Assembly: GCA_000827495.1 (NCBI GenBank) | Contig: KN817648.1 | Span: forward strand, 1 to 30,510 | DNA from: Hypholoma sublateritium FD-334 SS-4 | Lineage: Eukaryota; Basidiomycota; Agaricomycetes; Agaricales; Strophariaceae | Direction: 5' to 3' | DNA: 30,510 nt | In this document: piece after piece, positions 1 to 9,777 of the stretch | Position numbering within the stretch: position 1 is the first letter of the stretch | Layout: the number at the start of each line of letters is the position of its first letter | The notes under the pieces: model-generated | What the model was told of the DNA's origin: nothing | The model's database searches: none | The model's input: the letters and a program-made list of their open reading frames with translations, nothing else | Translations under genes and position numbers: made by a program

Positions 1-1921
1 CTCCTGCGCAAACCTGATATCGTTGTTGTGGACCGCGCATTTAAACGCCAACCCCCTTCGAAGGCTACCTTGGGATGGTCGATGCTGCAGGCTCTGATCG
101 AGGTTACCTCTGATGAGTCCCGCTCTTACAACGAAATGCTGACGAATATGCTGGAAAAGGCCGCTAATGTATTCGAGGCTCAGCTCCATNGACGTTTCAT
201 CATTGGTCTCATAGTGCAGGGAAAACCGCCTGCTCTCACATTTTTCTTAGTTTTTGTTGATCGCGTTGGCGCGATTGTCACACAGCCAGCCATCCTCAGT
301 GACTATAACGCTCTCGATTTTGCGCGGATTGTAGTCGCCCTGACATACGCAAATGACAAGTCACTCGGCATGGACGACAGAATAGTGATCGACCGGTTCA
401 CTGGTAAACCATCGCAAATCACTGTTGGGGGGCAGATATTCGACATCATCACCCAAATCTTCGTGTCTCCATTGCTTTTCAGCCGCGGTACAAAGGTCTA
501 CATCGTGAGCGATACCGATAACAATCTCCATGTCTTCAAGGACTCGTGGACACTGTCGTCCCACACTGCCTCTGAAATCGACATCATCAAGAAGATCAGC
601 GAGATCGCCAAAAAACACCCGGATGTTTCGCCGCGCTTTCTAGCGCTCTGCCCACATTTCATTGCTGGCGAAGACCGCGTCAGTCTCACTGATACCCCTC
701 GAGGATATCTACCCAGTAAATTTCAAGGGCGAGTCCGCCACTGGGTAGTCACCGGTCCCATCGGGGACCCTATTACTACGTATAGGTCACGCGTCGAGCT
801 TCTACAAGCGTTTATTGATATTGCCGACCGTAAGTACTTTTGTCTATCTATTATGGCTTGGCTAACAACAACTTCAGACTTATGGTTCTATAGTCAGATA
901 TGCGGCGTGGTCCACGCTGATGTCTCGATGAACAACTTAATCCTCGTTCGGTTTCTACCAAATGTACTCTCTGCAGCACCCAACAGCTTTGTATCCACCT
1001 CGTCTCTAAGCNGCTCTGCAACCCCCTTGTCTCAACGCAGCTCTGCACCCATCTCGTCTCAAAGCTGCTCTGGCACATCCCTTGCAACAGCCGCTGCTGC
1101 CGCTGCCACTGCAGCTACGGATACCCGCACTGAGACTTGGTCGGAGAAACCCTGCACGGCAGAAGATGGATATGCGGGTCATGTAGATTCAGGGGGGGCA
1201 TTAATCGATTTTGACTACTCTAGGGAAGTCAACAAGGCATCCTCGAAGACTTCGGTATGTTCAATATCTAATTCTCTGTCGACATATACTGATACTCGCT
1301 CATCGATAGGGCACGATGCCTTACATGGCGCTTAGTCTGTTAACCCCAACAGCCAACCCCATTATCCATCAGTTATCGCANGACCTTGAATCTTTGTTTC
1401 TGGTGCTCTTGCACATTGTGGGCTTTTGGGCTGAACCTGGTTTCATCAACAATGTAGAAACGACGAGTTACCGTGTGTCACGCTGGCACACTGAGTCGAA
1501 CCCGAAAATCCTGCTTGAAAACAAGACGAACGATCTTCGCAGCATCTTTGAGGACCCGGGCACATTTGTGACCGACTATTGGCGTCCCATTGCTCCGTTT
1601 CTCAAACAACTCTTCAAAGTTGTGTATCCCAACATCGAAAATGTGAACATAAGCGACACGACCTCACTTTCCGCCTCCGGATTCATCGCTGTCCTCTCTG
1701 CAGCCCTTGAATTTTGTAAAACACTCAACGAGACGGAGAGTGGCTATGCCAAGGTTCCACATGCTGCACCGAAGAAGCGTCCTCCTCCTGATATGAGNGA
1801 GGGTGGTTTTCCGAAGAAGTATCGAATGACCAGTCAGGACACAGATAGTGACCAAATCTATCTCCACCAAAATCCTTTTGTCTCTTTTGGAGAGTTTCAA
1901 GAGTGCACCATGGAGAAATAG
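1..1921 (+). CDS. FunK1 fungal-type protein kinase, 5'-partial, three exons
   Basis: Predicted protein kinase of the fungal FunK1 family (Pkinase_fungal), which is expanded in mushroom-forming fungi; substrates are unknown. Exons 1-829, 878-1254 and 1310-1921 splice to 605 residues, open at the left edge. Introns are 48 and 55 bp with GT-AG ends. Family marks in order: KPDIVVVD near the start, FFLVFVDRVGAIV, VFKDSW, the catalytic loop HADVSMNN (HxDxxxxN), IDFDYS replacing DFG, TGTMPYMAL just after intron 2, and DLESLFLVLL. The codon before DLESL is CAN, so the X there is His or Gln; His is usual in the family. A Ser/Ala-rich insert of about 70 residues separates the catalytic loop from IDFD. 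The tail is basic (PKKRPPPD, PKKYRM), perhaps a nuclear signal. Three ambiguous bases fall in codons but do not break the frame. The family call is firm; activity is untested. Confidence 0.88.
1000..1080 (+). repeat. three-copy 27-bp in-frame tandem repeat inside the kinase gene
   Basis: Imperfect units begin at 1000, 1027 and 1054, each built on a TCGTCTCAAAGCNGCTCTG-like core. The 27 bp period equals nine codons, so copy changes keep the frame. It encodes Ser-rich peptide in the insert between the catalytic loop and the metal-binding IDFD motif. A run of alanines follows. One unit carries an N at 1012, which fits variable or collapsed copies. Confidence 0.7.
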
Positions 1922-2210
1922 TAGGACAATTTGTACCCTTGCCGCTGTCTTCTGTTCGAGTTGTACTATTCGCACCACGTCCTTCGCTCGGTTGATGGGT
2001 TGCCTGTCATTGGACTTCTTGCTCTTTTTGTACTGATATCATGCATACGTCGCACCTGTTGTAAACCGTTGTATACATCAAAGTTGTATATAACAAAAAT
2101 ATCTTTGCTCCGTTGAAATTATTTGTGGGAATTTGGTTCAGTAGATTTAGACGTGTCAGCATGTCGTTTCAAGTTTGTCTTGCCTCTCGAGTCTCAATCC
2201 ATCTACTCAA

Positions 2211-4035
2211 ATGAGTCGGGCACCCAGTCCTTCTCCATTGGATGCGAGCTTCGTTCCTTTCCCCCCGGCCTCTCTATACGGCAATTCACTCCATTCTGCT
2301 TCTCATGAACGACAGATGGTGCGATATCTGATCATTTTACATGATGTTATACTAAAGCAGGATAGCCATGGACTTCGTCAAGTTCTACCGAGTCCAGCTG
2401 GTCTAATGTCAGCAACGGACATGGGCATTCCATCTCTTCCTCTCAATATTATCAACTTCTTGCCAGGTGCAATGAGTTACAGCGGGAGAACTCGTCACTG
2501 TTGACGAAGAACACGGCACTGGAGGCCAAAACTGAGACTCTCATGTGCGTTAGGAGACCNTTTCAATTCTAATTGTTGATACAGCTAACAAAACAAATAG
2601 GATTGCATATAATATGCTCTTAACTCATATTCCCGCAACCACTCAACGCCAACACACTCCGCTGCGACACGAAGACTATCCTAAAGTCCGCTTCTGGACT
2701 AGGCAGGCTTGGAACTCAGCCACGCAGGATCAAATTCTCGAGGTTGAACAGCCCGACGAATCTGAGAGTTTTCCAGATCTTGAAGTTGAAGAAGGCGACG
2801 AGCCTAACGAACCTCCTGCCCCATNATCCGCTGATCCAGCTCGTGCTCGTGGTAAGCATCGATCGTCGCAAGGTATCAACGTCACCATGAAGTATATCGA
2901 ACTCGAGGATGGCACGGTGGTAGACGGGTATCGGGCGGCAGAAATTCGCCGCTTTGCTAGGTCGCTCTGGGTTCAAATGGCGCTAAACAACAAGCTACCG
3001 AAAGTCTGGGGAGATGCCGATGCAGCTAGCTTAGCCACTTACAATGAATCTATNGCACAACGGTTTACAGAACTTCGCTTATGCGCCTCGGACTGGAAGG
3101 CGAATCTGGTTGCTACTGATAACTATCCTTCTTGGCGCTACAATTGGTTACGAAAGCAGAACAAGGGTAATAGCATGGTCAAGCGTCCCAACGACATGGA
3201 CCTATCAGATGTCGATCCCTNGGCGAAGAAATCGAAGGTAGCCGATACGGTCAGCCATACTAGTATCTCCATAATTGTTCCCTCTTAGCTGATATTAAAA
3301 TTCTAGGTACCAGTTCCAGCAATAAATATCATCCCAGGAACACCATACAAGGTTCCGGATTTTGCTGTACGTCGCCACTGTTTTTTGGAATGTTAGACTA
3401 TTAGTTATATCACTCTTTATTAGGACGGCGTGCATGCATCCCTTCTCGAGCCCATACCCTCACGCAATCTAAATTTCACCGTAAAGTGCACATACATAGT
3501 GAATGCACACGGGTTACTAACACAATTTCCTCTTTGACAGATTGGAAACCCACTTGCACATATCTCCAACGTACATATTAATCCTTCCCTTCAGCCATCT
3601 GCTGCCCTGGTAGCACCGCATCAAGTCCATGAAGCGGCCGTAGAGGCGTCTACACCAGAATCTGCCAATTTGTCAGGATCGTTGGGCCCTCTATCTCAGG
3701 ATCTAGCTAGCTCTTCAGATAAGGCCAACAATCCTGCAAAACGCTCGAAGGGCTCTCGTATGCGACCCACGAAAACTACCACAGCTAGGTATATGAATAC
3801 TATATCTGTAAAAGGCATTTTAAGCTTACATCTACCTCTCAATCAGGAATCTTTGCGCACAGGACTGGGTTAAAGCTAACCCTCAAGGTACCACAGACGA
3901 CTTCAAGCAGTATTATACAAATCTTTCCAATGAACAAAAGCAGGTACGTTCAATTATATCTTAATAACATTCTATTATCACATGTTCTTACCCCTTCCTC
4001 AGGTTTGGGAAGAGAGATCGAAGACCGCTACCTAA
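2211..4035 (+). CDS. uncharacterised Agaricomycete family protein with coiled coil, nine exons
   Basis: No function is known to me. Inferred exons are 2211-2318, 2361-2407, 2467-2544, 2601-3237, 3307-3366, 3424-3480, 3541-3788, 3847-3943 and 4003-4035, giving 454 residues. The start codon 2211 opens MSRAPSPSP. Order of features: Pro/Ser-rich N-terminus; a short coiled coil (LQRENSSLLTKNTALEAKT) in exon 3; a conserved block with YPKVRFWTRQAW, an acidic stretch, VTMKYIELEDGTVVDG, RFARSLW and FTELRLCASDWKA; a basic cluster ending AKKSK; a Ser-rich linker with KRSKGSRMRP; and a C-terminal block (NLCAQDWVKANPQGTTDDF). I recall similar proteins as 'hypothetical' in many mushroom genomes. The two basic clusters could be nuclear signals, so a nuclear role is possible. 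The intron 2 donor (GTCAGC) is weak, so exon 2 is the least certain part. Two codons are affected by N. Confidence 0.72.
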
Positions 4036-4548
4036 TTTGTGGATATATTGGATATGCGGGGGAGTACATGTGCTCTGTCCAGCTGTTCATATATGTCGTG
4101 TATCGTTGATTTAGTATCTCGTTACATAATCGTCACCTAAATCAATATAATTTGATTTGCCTCGTTCTGGTGCTGCTTGAGTAGAATTGATTAAGGTAGA
4201 ATTATGTTTGAATTAGACAGCTGCGCCTCTAGTTAGGTAGGATTTATTTGATAAAAACTACCAGTTGAGTGTCCTCAATTCACAGCGACCAGGAATACCT
4301 CGGAGGGGCCCGGGCCGCTTTTGACTGGGTATTATCATTTGCACACCCTAAACAAGTCACGTTTTCTCCTTCGATTACTGGGATAATGCAAATGGCGAAC
4401 ATTCTCGCTCCCAGAACACCAACTAAATATGCAGGATGCCTCGGGAGTACTTGTTAGAACTGCCCTGTGAGATTTATTTACTATTGTTCTGCTTCTTCCG
4501 TTAGGCATTAACTGGATCTGAAGGTAATCTGAAGGTAATCTGCACGTG

Positions 4549-4632
4549 ACCGCTCAAATCCAGGAGCTCCTCGACAACAGGCAGGCTGTGGCCGATTGCA
4601 AGACCATATGGCGCATTAAACATGGTCGGTAA
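4549..4632 (+). pseudogene. possible scrap of a Copia-type reverse transcriptase N-terminus
   Basis: One frame reads QIQELLDNRQAVADCKTIWR followed by IKHGR and a stop. The pattern R-x-AV-x-x-CK-x-x-W-x-IKHG resembles the start of Ty1/Copia reverse transcriptases (R-K-A-V-G-C-K-W-V-F-K-I-K). The fragment is only about 27 residues, with no other retroelement domain or LTR seen nearby. It may be chance; a translated search would settle it. Confidence 0.18.
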
Positions 4633-4952
4633 ATTGATATTAGATATTGGCTACATTTAAGTCTGCGCAGAAGAGCCAGAAGTTATTCCATAGATATTGT
4701 ATGCTCCAACTCTGCATTTTTTGGGCGGATATTGGATCCTTTCAAGTCTTTCACTGTAATTTTCAGTTCTTATAATGCATTTAATAGCTTATATATTGTG
4801 CCTGACACATAAATGTAAACTATTTTGCCCAGAATAGCTGATTGACGGTGCCAAGCCGCGGCAGACGCGCTCAGACGCGCTCAGAGGGAGGCACGTGATT
4901 ACTTTAGGGTGTGAGCTCAAAAATATATCGGGAAGAAAAATGTGGGAATATT

Positions 4953-5022
4953 TCGCTACAGGGATTCAAACTCAGAACTCCCGACCTGAATAGCGACGGA
5001 TGCTATCCTCCTATACAGGTCG
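4953..5022 (-). pseudogene. decayed tRNA-like sequence, perhaps a SINE head
   Basis: On the minus strand the sequence runs from TATAGGAGGATAGCATCC, like a tRNA D arm, through a degenerate middle to AGTTTGAATCCC, which matches the Pol III B box (GGTTCGANTCC) at most positions. Spacing between the two parts is about right for a tRNA. The anticodon and T stems do not pair properly and no acceptor stem is evident, so it is not a functional tRNA. A tRNA-Arg-like relic or a tRNA-derived SINE is the best guess. Confidence 0.3.
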
Positions 5023-5729
5023 GCTTCCGCCCTAGTCGTGAGACGTGACTCGTCGCGTCAATATTACACGGAGCACGTGCGCGGCTGTGGACCCGCGTAT
5101 AGGGGCGTATGCGGTATAGCGCGCAGTAGCACGCACTGAGTGGTTGAAGGTCAACCTCTGCATGGTATGGACGATGGGATTCTATTTGTTGTCTGTAGGT
5201 ATACATGTATGGAGGAGAATATACAGAAGAGGCGGGATAGTCTACACGGCGGAGCAAAGTATGTACATAAGGAAGAAAAGAGGGCAAAGCACTTCCAAAG
5301 GGAGTCTACTGGGCGAAATGGCCACAGAAAATAAAAGCTATCTATGTAGGAAATAAAATCAAGAAAACAAAAAAGAAACAAGATAGGTTCGTGTGCAGGA
5401 AAATTATTAGCTAGAGGCGATCGTAGACTGTAGTAGTAGTGTATGCAGCAGTGCAGGTGACAGCAGAACAAAACACGTCAAAAACAGGTCGGTAAACACA
5501 AAAAGGGTATCCGAGCAACGATAATCAGATGGCAAGTACATCATGAACGCGGCGGATGATTATCGCAGAAATGCCGTGTGCACTCCGGGCGCCCGCCGAT
5601 GGGATAAAAGCCGATTGATAGAGGTAAGGCCACGCATTACTCGCGTGCCGCTGTCCGTCTAGATCTTGGTCTTGTTTTTCGCTCCGTCTCGCAGTCGAAA
5701 GTCGAACGTCAATCGATAGCTAAAGGTAC

Positions 5730-7397
5730 TCAACGGCTCGCACACAGTTTTCTCCTGAAGAAGTAGTCCCGAGTATGTGGTTTGGTTGCTTTTCTCGGGA
5801 TGATGCTGACCGTGAGCGGGTTGTTCAGGCGTCGTGCAGCATGAATTGGGTTGTTGGAAAGTGAGCTTAGCGCTTTGAGTCGTTGCAGGTCTTTATGACC
5901 GTCCACCACCTTTATCAACTTGAGCGATGACATCTGGTCTTCACCGGTCCTCGCCGCGAGGTCTTTCGATGTCACGCATCCGCCGTCGGCGTGATCCAGC
6001 CGTTCGGACCTCGGGATCCTCGACTCTACCATGCTGGCCAGCATCCCAGGCGTGCATCCTACACGGGTATCTAAAATGAGCTCTTCGAGGTGTGGGCACA
6101 GCGGCCGCCGGTCATAATTTTCCCGCCACGCCTCCGTCGCCTCCGTAAAGCCGTCCACGTACATGCTGAGCAGCTCGCCCTGCTGGCCCCAGCGGCATGT
6201 CATAGCCTGCAGGAGCGTATCCCCAACGGGAATGCCCTCCACGCACAAGCTGACGAGTGATGTCCCCATCCCACGGAGGCACATCAATAACGCGGCTTCT
6301 GTCAGGGGAGGGCTGACGGACAGGCTGGTGATCATACACGCGGACCGCTGGACGAGCGCGAGAAGAGGCGTGGGGTCCCAAGTTCCGGTGGGAGAGTGGG
6401 CCAGGTGATGGTGCGGGGGCGTCGGGGACGCATCGTGGCCGATGCCCTGGGGGCGCTCGGTTTCCCCGTGGATCCTGACTTCACGCAGCGCGGGCAGGAC
6501 GAGTTGGTCGAGGACGCCGGCGATGGCGGACGATATATTGATCGAGCTGAGTTTGGGAAGGAATAGTGGCTCTTGCATATGTGGAGTGAGTGAAAACGGC
6601 CGCGTCAACCGGATGTGCTCAAGATTGTAGCACGCAGTCAGGACTTGAGGGTCGAGAGTGCCGTGGTCCATCGACAACGAAAGGCCAGTTAGACGACCCA
6701 GCGGCAGTTGGAGCAGCGTATCGGTGTCTGCCAGATCGTCCACCCACGTCACTTCACGCAGTTTGGGCGCGGACGCCAGAATGTTGGTAATAGGTGCGAG
6801 GTTGATGGTGCTGATATCGCGTGCATAGAATTCGAACGTGGTCAGCTCGCCGATATTGTTGAGCGCCATGTCAAGAGAATACATCGGAGGACAGAAGAGG
6901 TTGCGAAACTCGAAACGGATGTGTTTCCAGCGCTTGGAGTGTCTGCACAACGCATCTAGTATTCCTTGCTGCGGCTGTTCAGAGAAATCTATGGCGATCG
7001 ACAGGCATAGTGGTCTATCGCCAGAGAGCGAAAGCCAGGTATTGGCGGCCGGGATATCCTCTGCTGGATCCTTGTAATTGATGTGGAGGCTAGTCCATAG
7101 GTCAGGGATGGACATGGCAAGGGAGCGCCATAGCGACGAGACATGGGTCAGGAGAAGAGGCGCTTCCGTCTGGTAAGGAAGAGGGAATTGGCCTTCCGGT
7201 ATGCAATGGATAAAGATCTCCGAGAGAATTTCAGGTGGTAGAAGGGAGATGTACGACAATGATTTTGGTTCGAACGGGCCTTCCGGATGTGGGAGGCCGA
7301 TGCGACTAGTTATGTCGTAGACGTCAATGTCTGGAGTATGATGCGGTGCATGGGAGTAGGAAGATGGAGGCGGCGTGCGAGGAGATCGAACCCTCAT
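5730..7397 (-). CDS. F-box-like domain protein, single exon
   Basis: A 555-residue uninterrupted frame starting at 7397 and ending at 5730. After a Pro/Ser-rich lead of about 48 residues comes an F-box-like domain at roughly 50-100, with LLPPEILSEIFIHCIPEG and then LTHVSSLWRSLAMSIPDLW, the standard pattern in Agaricomycete F-box proteins. The rest is Leu-rich with irregular repeats resembling the LRR-like tails of these proteins. F-box proteins usually dock to Skp1 in SCF ubiquitin ligases and choose a substrate through the C-terminal part; the substrate here is unknown. The C-terminus is basic (DYFFRRKLCASR). Its GC content is higher than the flanks. The start context is weak, and a short 5' exon upstream cannot be excluded. 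Confidence 0.85.
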   Translation of the reverse strand: MRVRSPRTPPPSSYSHAPHHTPDIDVYDITSRIGLPHPEGPFEPKSLSYISLLPPEILSEIFIHCIPEGQFPLPYQTEAPLLLTHVSSLWRSLAMSIPDLWTSLHINYKDPAEDIPAANTWLSLSGDRPLCLSIAIDFSEQPQQGILDALCRHSKRWKHIRFEFRNLFCPPMYSLDMALNNIGELTTFEFYARDISTINLAPITNILASAPKLREVTWVDDLADTDTLLQLPLGRLTGLSLSMDHGTLDPQVLTACYNLEHIRLTRPFSLTPHMQEPLFLPKLSSINISSAIAGVLDQLVLPALREVRIHGETERPQGIGHDASPTPPHHHLAHSPTGTWDPTPLLALVQRSACMITSLSVSPPLTEAALLMCLRGMGTSLVSLCVEGIPVGDTLLQAMTCRWGQQGELLSMYVDGFTEATEAWRENYDRRPLCPHLEELILDTRVGCTPGMLASMVESRIPRSERLDHADGGCVTSKDLAARTGEDQMSSLKLIKVVDGHKDLQRLKALSSLSNNPIHAARRLNNPLTVSIIPRKATKPHTRDYFFRRKLCASR

Positions 7398-9777
7398 GCC
7401 TGAGCGTAAGGTTATATGCAGATCCTTGAAGTAAATCTGTAGAGGTAAAAATGAAATCCCATCCTTTAAACCAAGTCAAGCCGACGTACTGACCGAAGTT
7501 ATGAGCGAAAGAGATATTAGTTCAATCCACCTAGCGGTTGGAGTAAAAGTGCTAGTCTGGACAAACACGAGGGGCGGCGGCCTGTTTTTACAGGTCAGGC
7601 TTGAGTCAGGCACTGCCGATATGGTCACAAGAATAAGCAGATCAGCTCCACGCTTGCCACGGGTAAGGTAGCACCGACCGACAGCGTAGCTGGCACATAT
7701 TCTTTCACGCTGGGGGGAAGTAAGTGACAGTGAAGGTTGAGAAAAAAGAAAAAATGGATCTTATATTCTGGTAGGCCGATCACTCAAAGTCACTTCTATA
7801 ATAAAACAATCGGCGCTCGCCGACCGCATATTCGACTCGGGCGAGGCAAAGGCTGGCGGCGGCGACGACCAGCGGCGACAATTCCCAATGCAAAATTCAT
7901 GAAACCTTTGGCTACACAGCTGGCCGCATGTCCCGGAAATTTCCCAAATCAAGCAGGGGGAGTAAACATTGCATGCTAACCTTTTGTCAACGATCCAGCA
8001 CAGATAGGGGCCTAAAGAGTATTGACCGCGAGTTGCCGTGAATATGTCTGAATAAAATAGTCATAACAGGCCACTCTTAGATTTCTCCCCCATCATCGCC
8101 GCGAATGCGATGCTCTCTCGGGATCGACGTTTCCTCATGCCGTGGTGGCCGGCGGGGAGCATAAGGTTCAACCTACCAATGGGTGGTGGGCTCGTTGCCT
8201 CACCCTCCCAGTCGAGGCCTTCAGTTCTCGGTAGCATCGCACAAATGAATCCGCTGCACTATCGGAGGAGTCGTCGGGGCAGAGGGTGTCCTTCGTCCAG
8301 TCTCGACTCGCCCAATGTCGTGGACTGCAATGCTGACTCGAGTCAACCGTCCTGACTATCACGCAAACGACGAGGAGAGGCAATGTTTGTTGCAAGCCGA
8401 TCCCATCAAACTGGACGCGCCAAAATCAGTTATAGTGTTGGCACCACTCTGCACCACTCCACTGACGTCGCAGACCAGTATACTTGTTAGTACTCGTCAA
8501 GTATGGACCTGGACCATTGCGACTCTGTACATCTTCTGGCTCACAGAACGGGCGATACAGCATGTCACTCTCACCTCAATGCAACCTTGCTCACCTTCGC
8601 AATGATCTCCACCTCAACAGATACTCTCCGTCGTGGTCAAAATTCTGAATCTCGCTGGACATAGGACATCAACACTTTGCGCTAGTCACCAACGCTGTGA
8701 ATGTATAAGTATTCTTGAGACCACCTTTTGCGTCTGTTCAAAGCCCTCTCTGATGACAAAAATAGATCAGCATGGTTATCAATACCAAGTTCATGGATGG
8801 CCGTATCTCTAGCAAAAATTCCGCGCAATCCAAAAAAGTGTGCAAAGAAGTATTATCAGGCGTCCAGTATTGCATATTGAAATGTAACAAATTGTGTGCA
8901 CCCTAATCATGTAGCCTATCTATGGAGTTTTCGGTTGCACCAGCCAAGATTTGGCCAAAATACGATTTAGTCGAACAGACAAATGAAGAAAATCTAGTCC
9001 AACGGCAGTAATCTTCGACTGTACTGATAGCAACGGTGTAAGAGTTTATTGAAGCGTGTCCAATCGTCTACGTAGCCTGTGCGAGCCCTCTCACGTTGGT
9101 GAGAATGACTGAACAGTGAACGTTTGGTCACCTGAAGATTGCGTATTGGATGGGATAAGTTACCATACAATCCCTCTCTTTCCGACTCCCATTCACTACC
9201 GGATCTGGGTCCCATGCCGCGAGTGCTTGAGTCTTCTACCGCAAGGCGGCACTCGTGTGCGCACTGAGGCGCACTGGTATGTATAACCTCTAGAGTTCAA
9301 TATCAGCGGCGCTCGCCCTTAATCTGAATTAATCTCCTCTAATGGACTCACCAGCCGCAGTCTAGGCAAAGTCTAGGACACGATGAAGAGATAGCGCGCG
9401 ATAACGGGAGCGTAGCGCGCAGCCGTGGAGGCCGCGGTGACGCACATTGACTTTGCGCGGTGATCCAGGCATCGCCACGAGTAGTGAACTAATTAGCGCT
9501 CACCACCATCGCCGCCGAAGATATAGCGAGACGGAGCCCAGTCTGGCCCAGTGCGTAGGTTAGCGGAGACTGCTTCGGAGCAGAGCGTCAGCGCCTCAAA
9601 TACGGCGCACGTGTGCGGTCTGGACGCGACGGAACATGCCACTCGATTTTTGATTCAAGGCTTTCTTAGGGTTTTCATCTCAAACACCCATCCGAATCGA
9701 CCCTACTACTTTTTGGCGGTGATCTTATAGACGCGCAACAACACATTCTACTCTACTCATACTAATTGCCCTCCGCC
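7398..9777. other. 2.4 kb between divergent F-box and phosphofructokinase genes; no gene recognised
   Basis: Short open frames are scattered on both strands (for example 8110-8605 + and 8994-9215 -), but none shows a recognisable domain or a consistent exon chain. The right end, about 9640-9777, should contain the phosphofructokinase promoter and leader. The left end should contain the F-box promoter. A small CCTGT-TTTT-ACAGG hairpin lies near 7580. Lineage-specific or decayed genes cannot be excluded. Confidence 0.5.

Larger units (their letters stand above)
4036..5729. other. intergenic, AT-rich, no intact gene recognised
   Basis: No reading frame here looks like a gene. It holds small tandem duplications: an 11 bp unit around ATCTGAAGGTA near 4516-4540, and CAGACGCGCT twice near 4862-4882. 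It also holds a possible Copia scrap and a tRNA-like relic, listed separately. The stretch 5140-5480 is A-rich on the + strand. It separates a rightward gene pair from the leftward F-box gene, so it contains two 3' ends and no obvious promoter. Confidence 0.55.
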
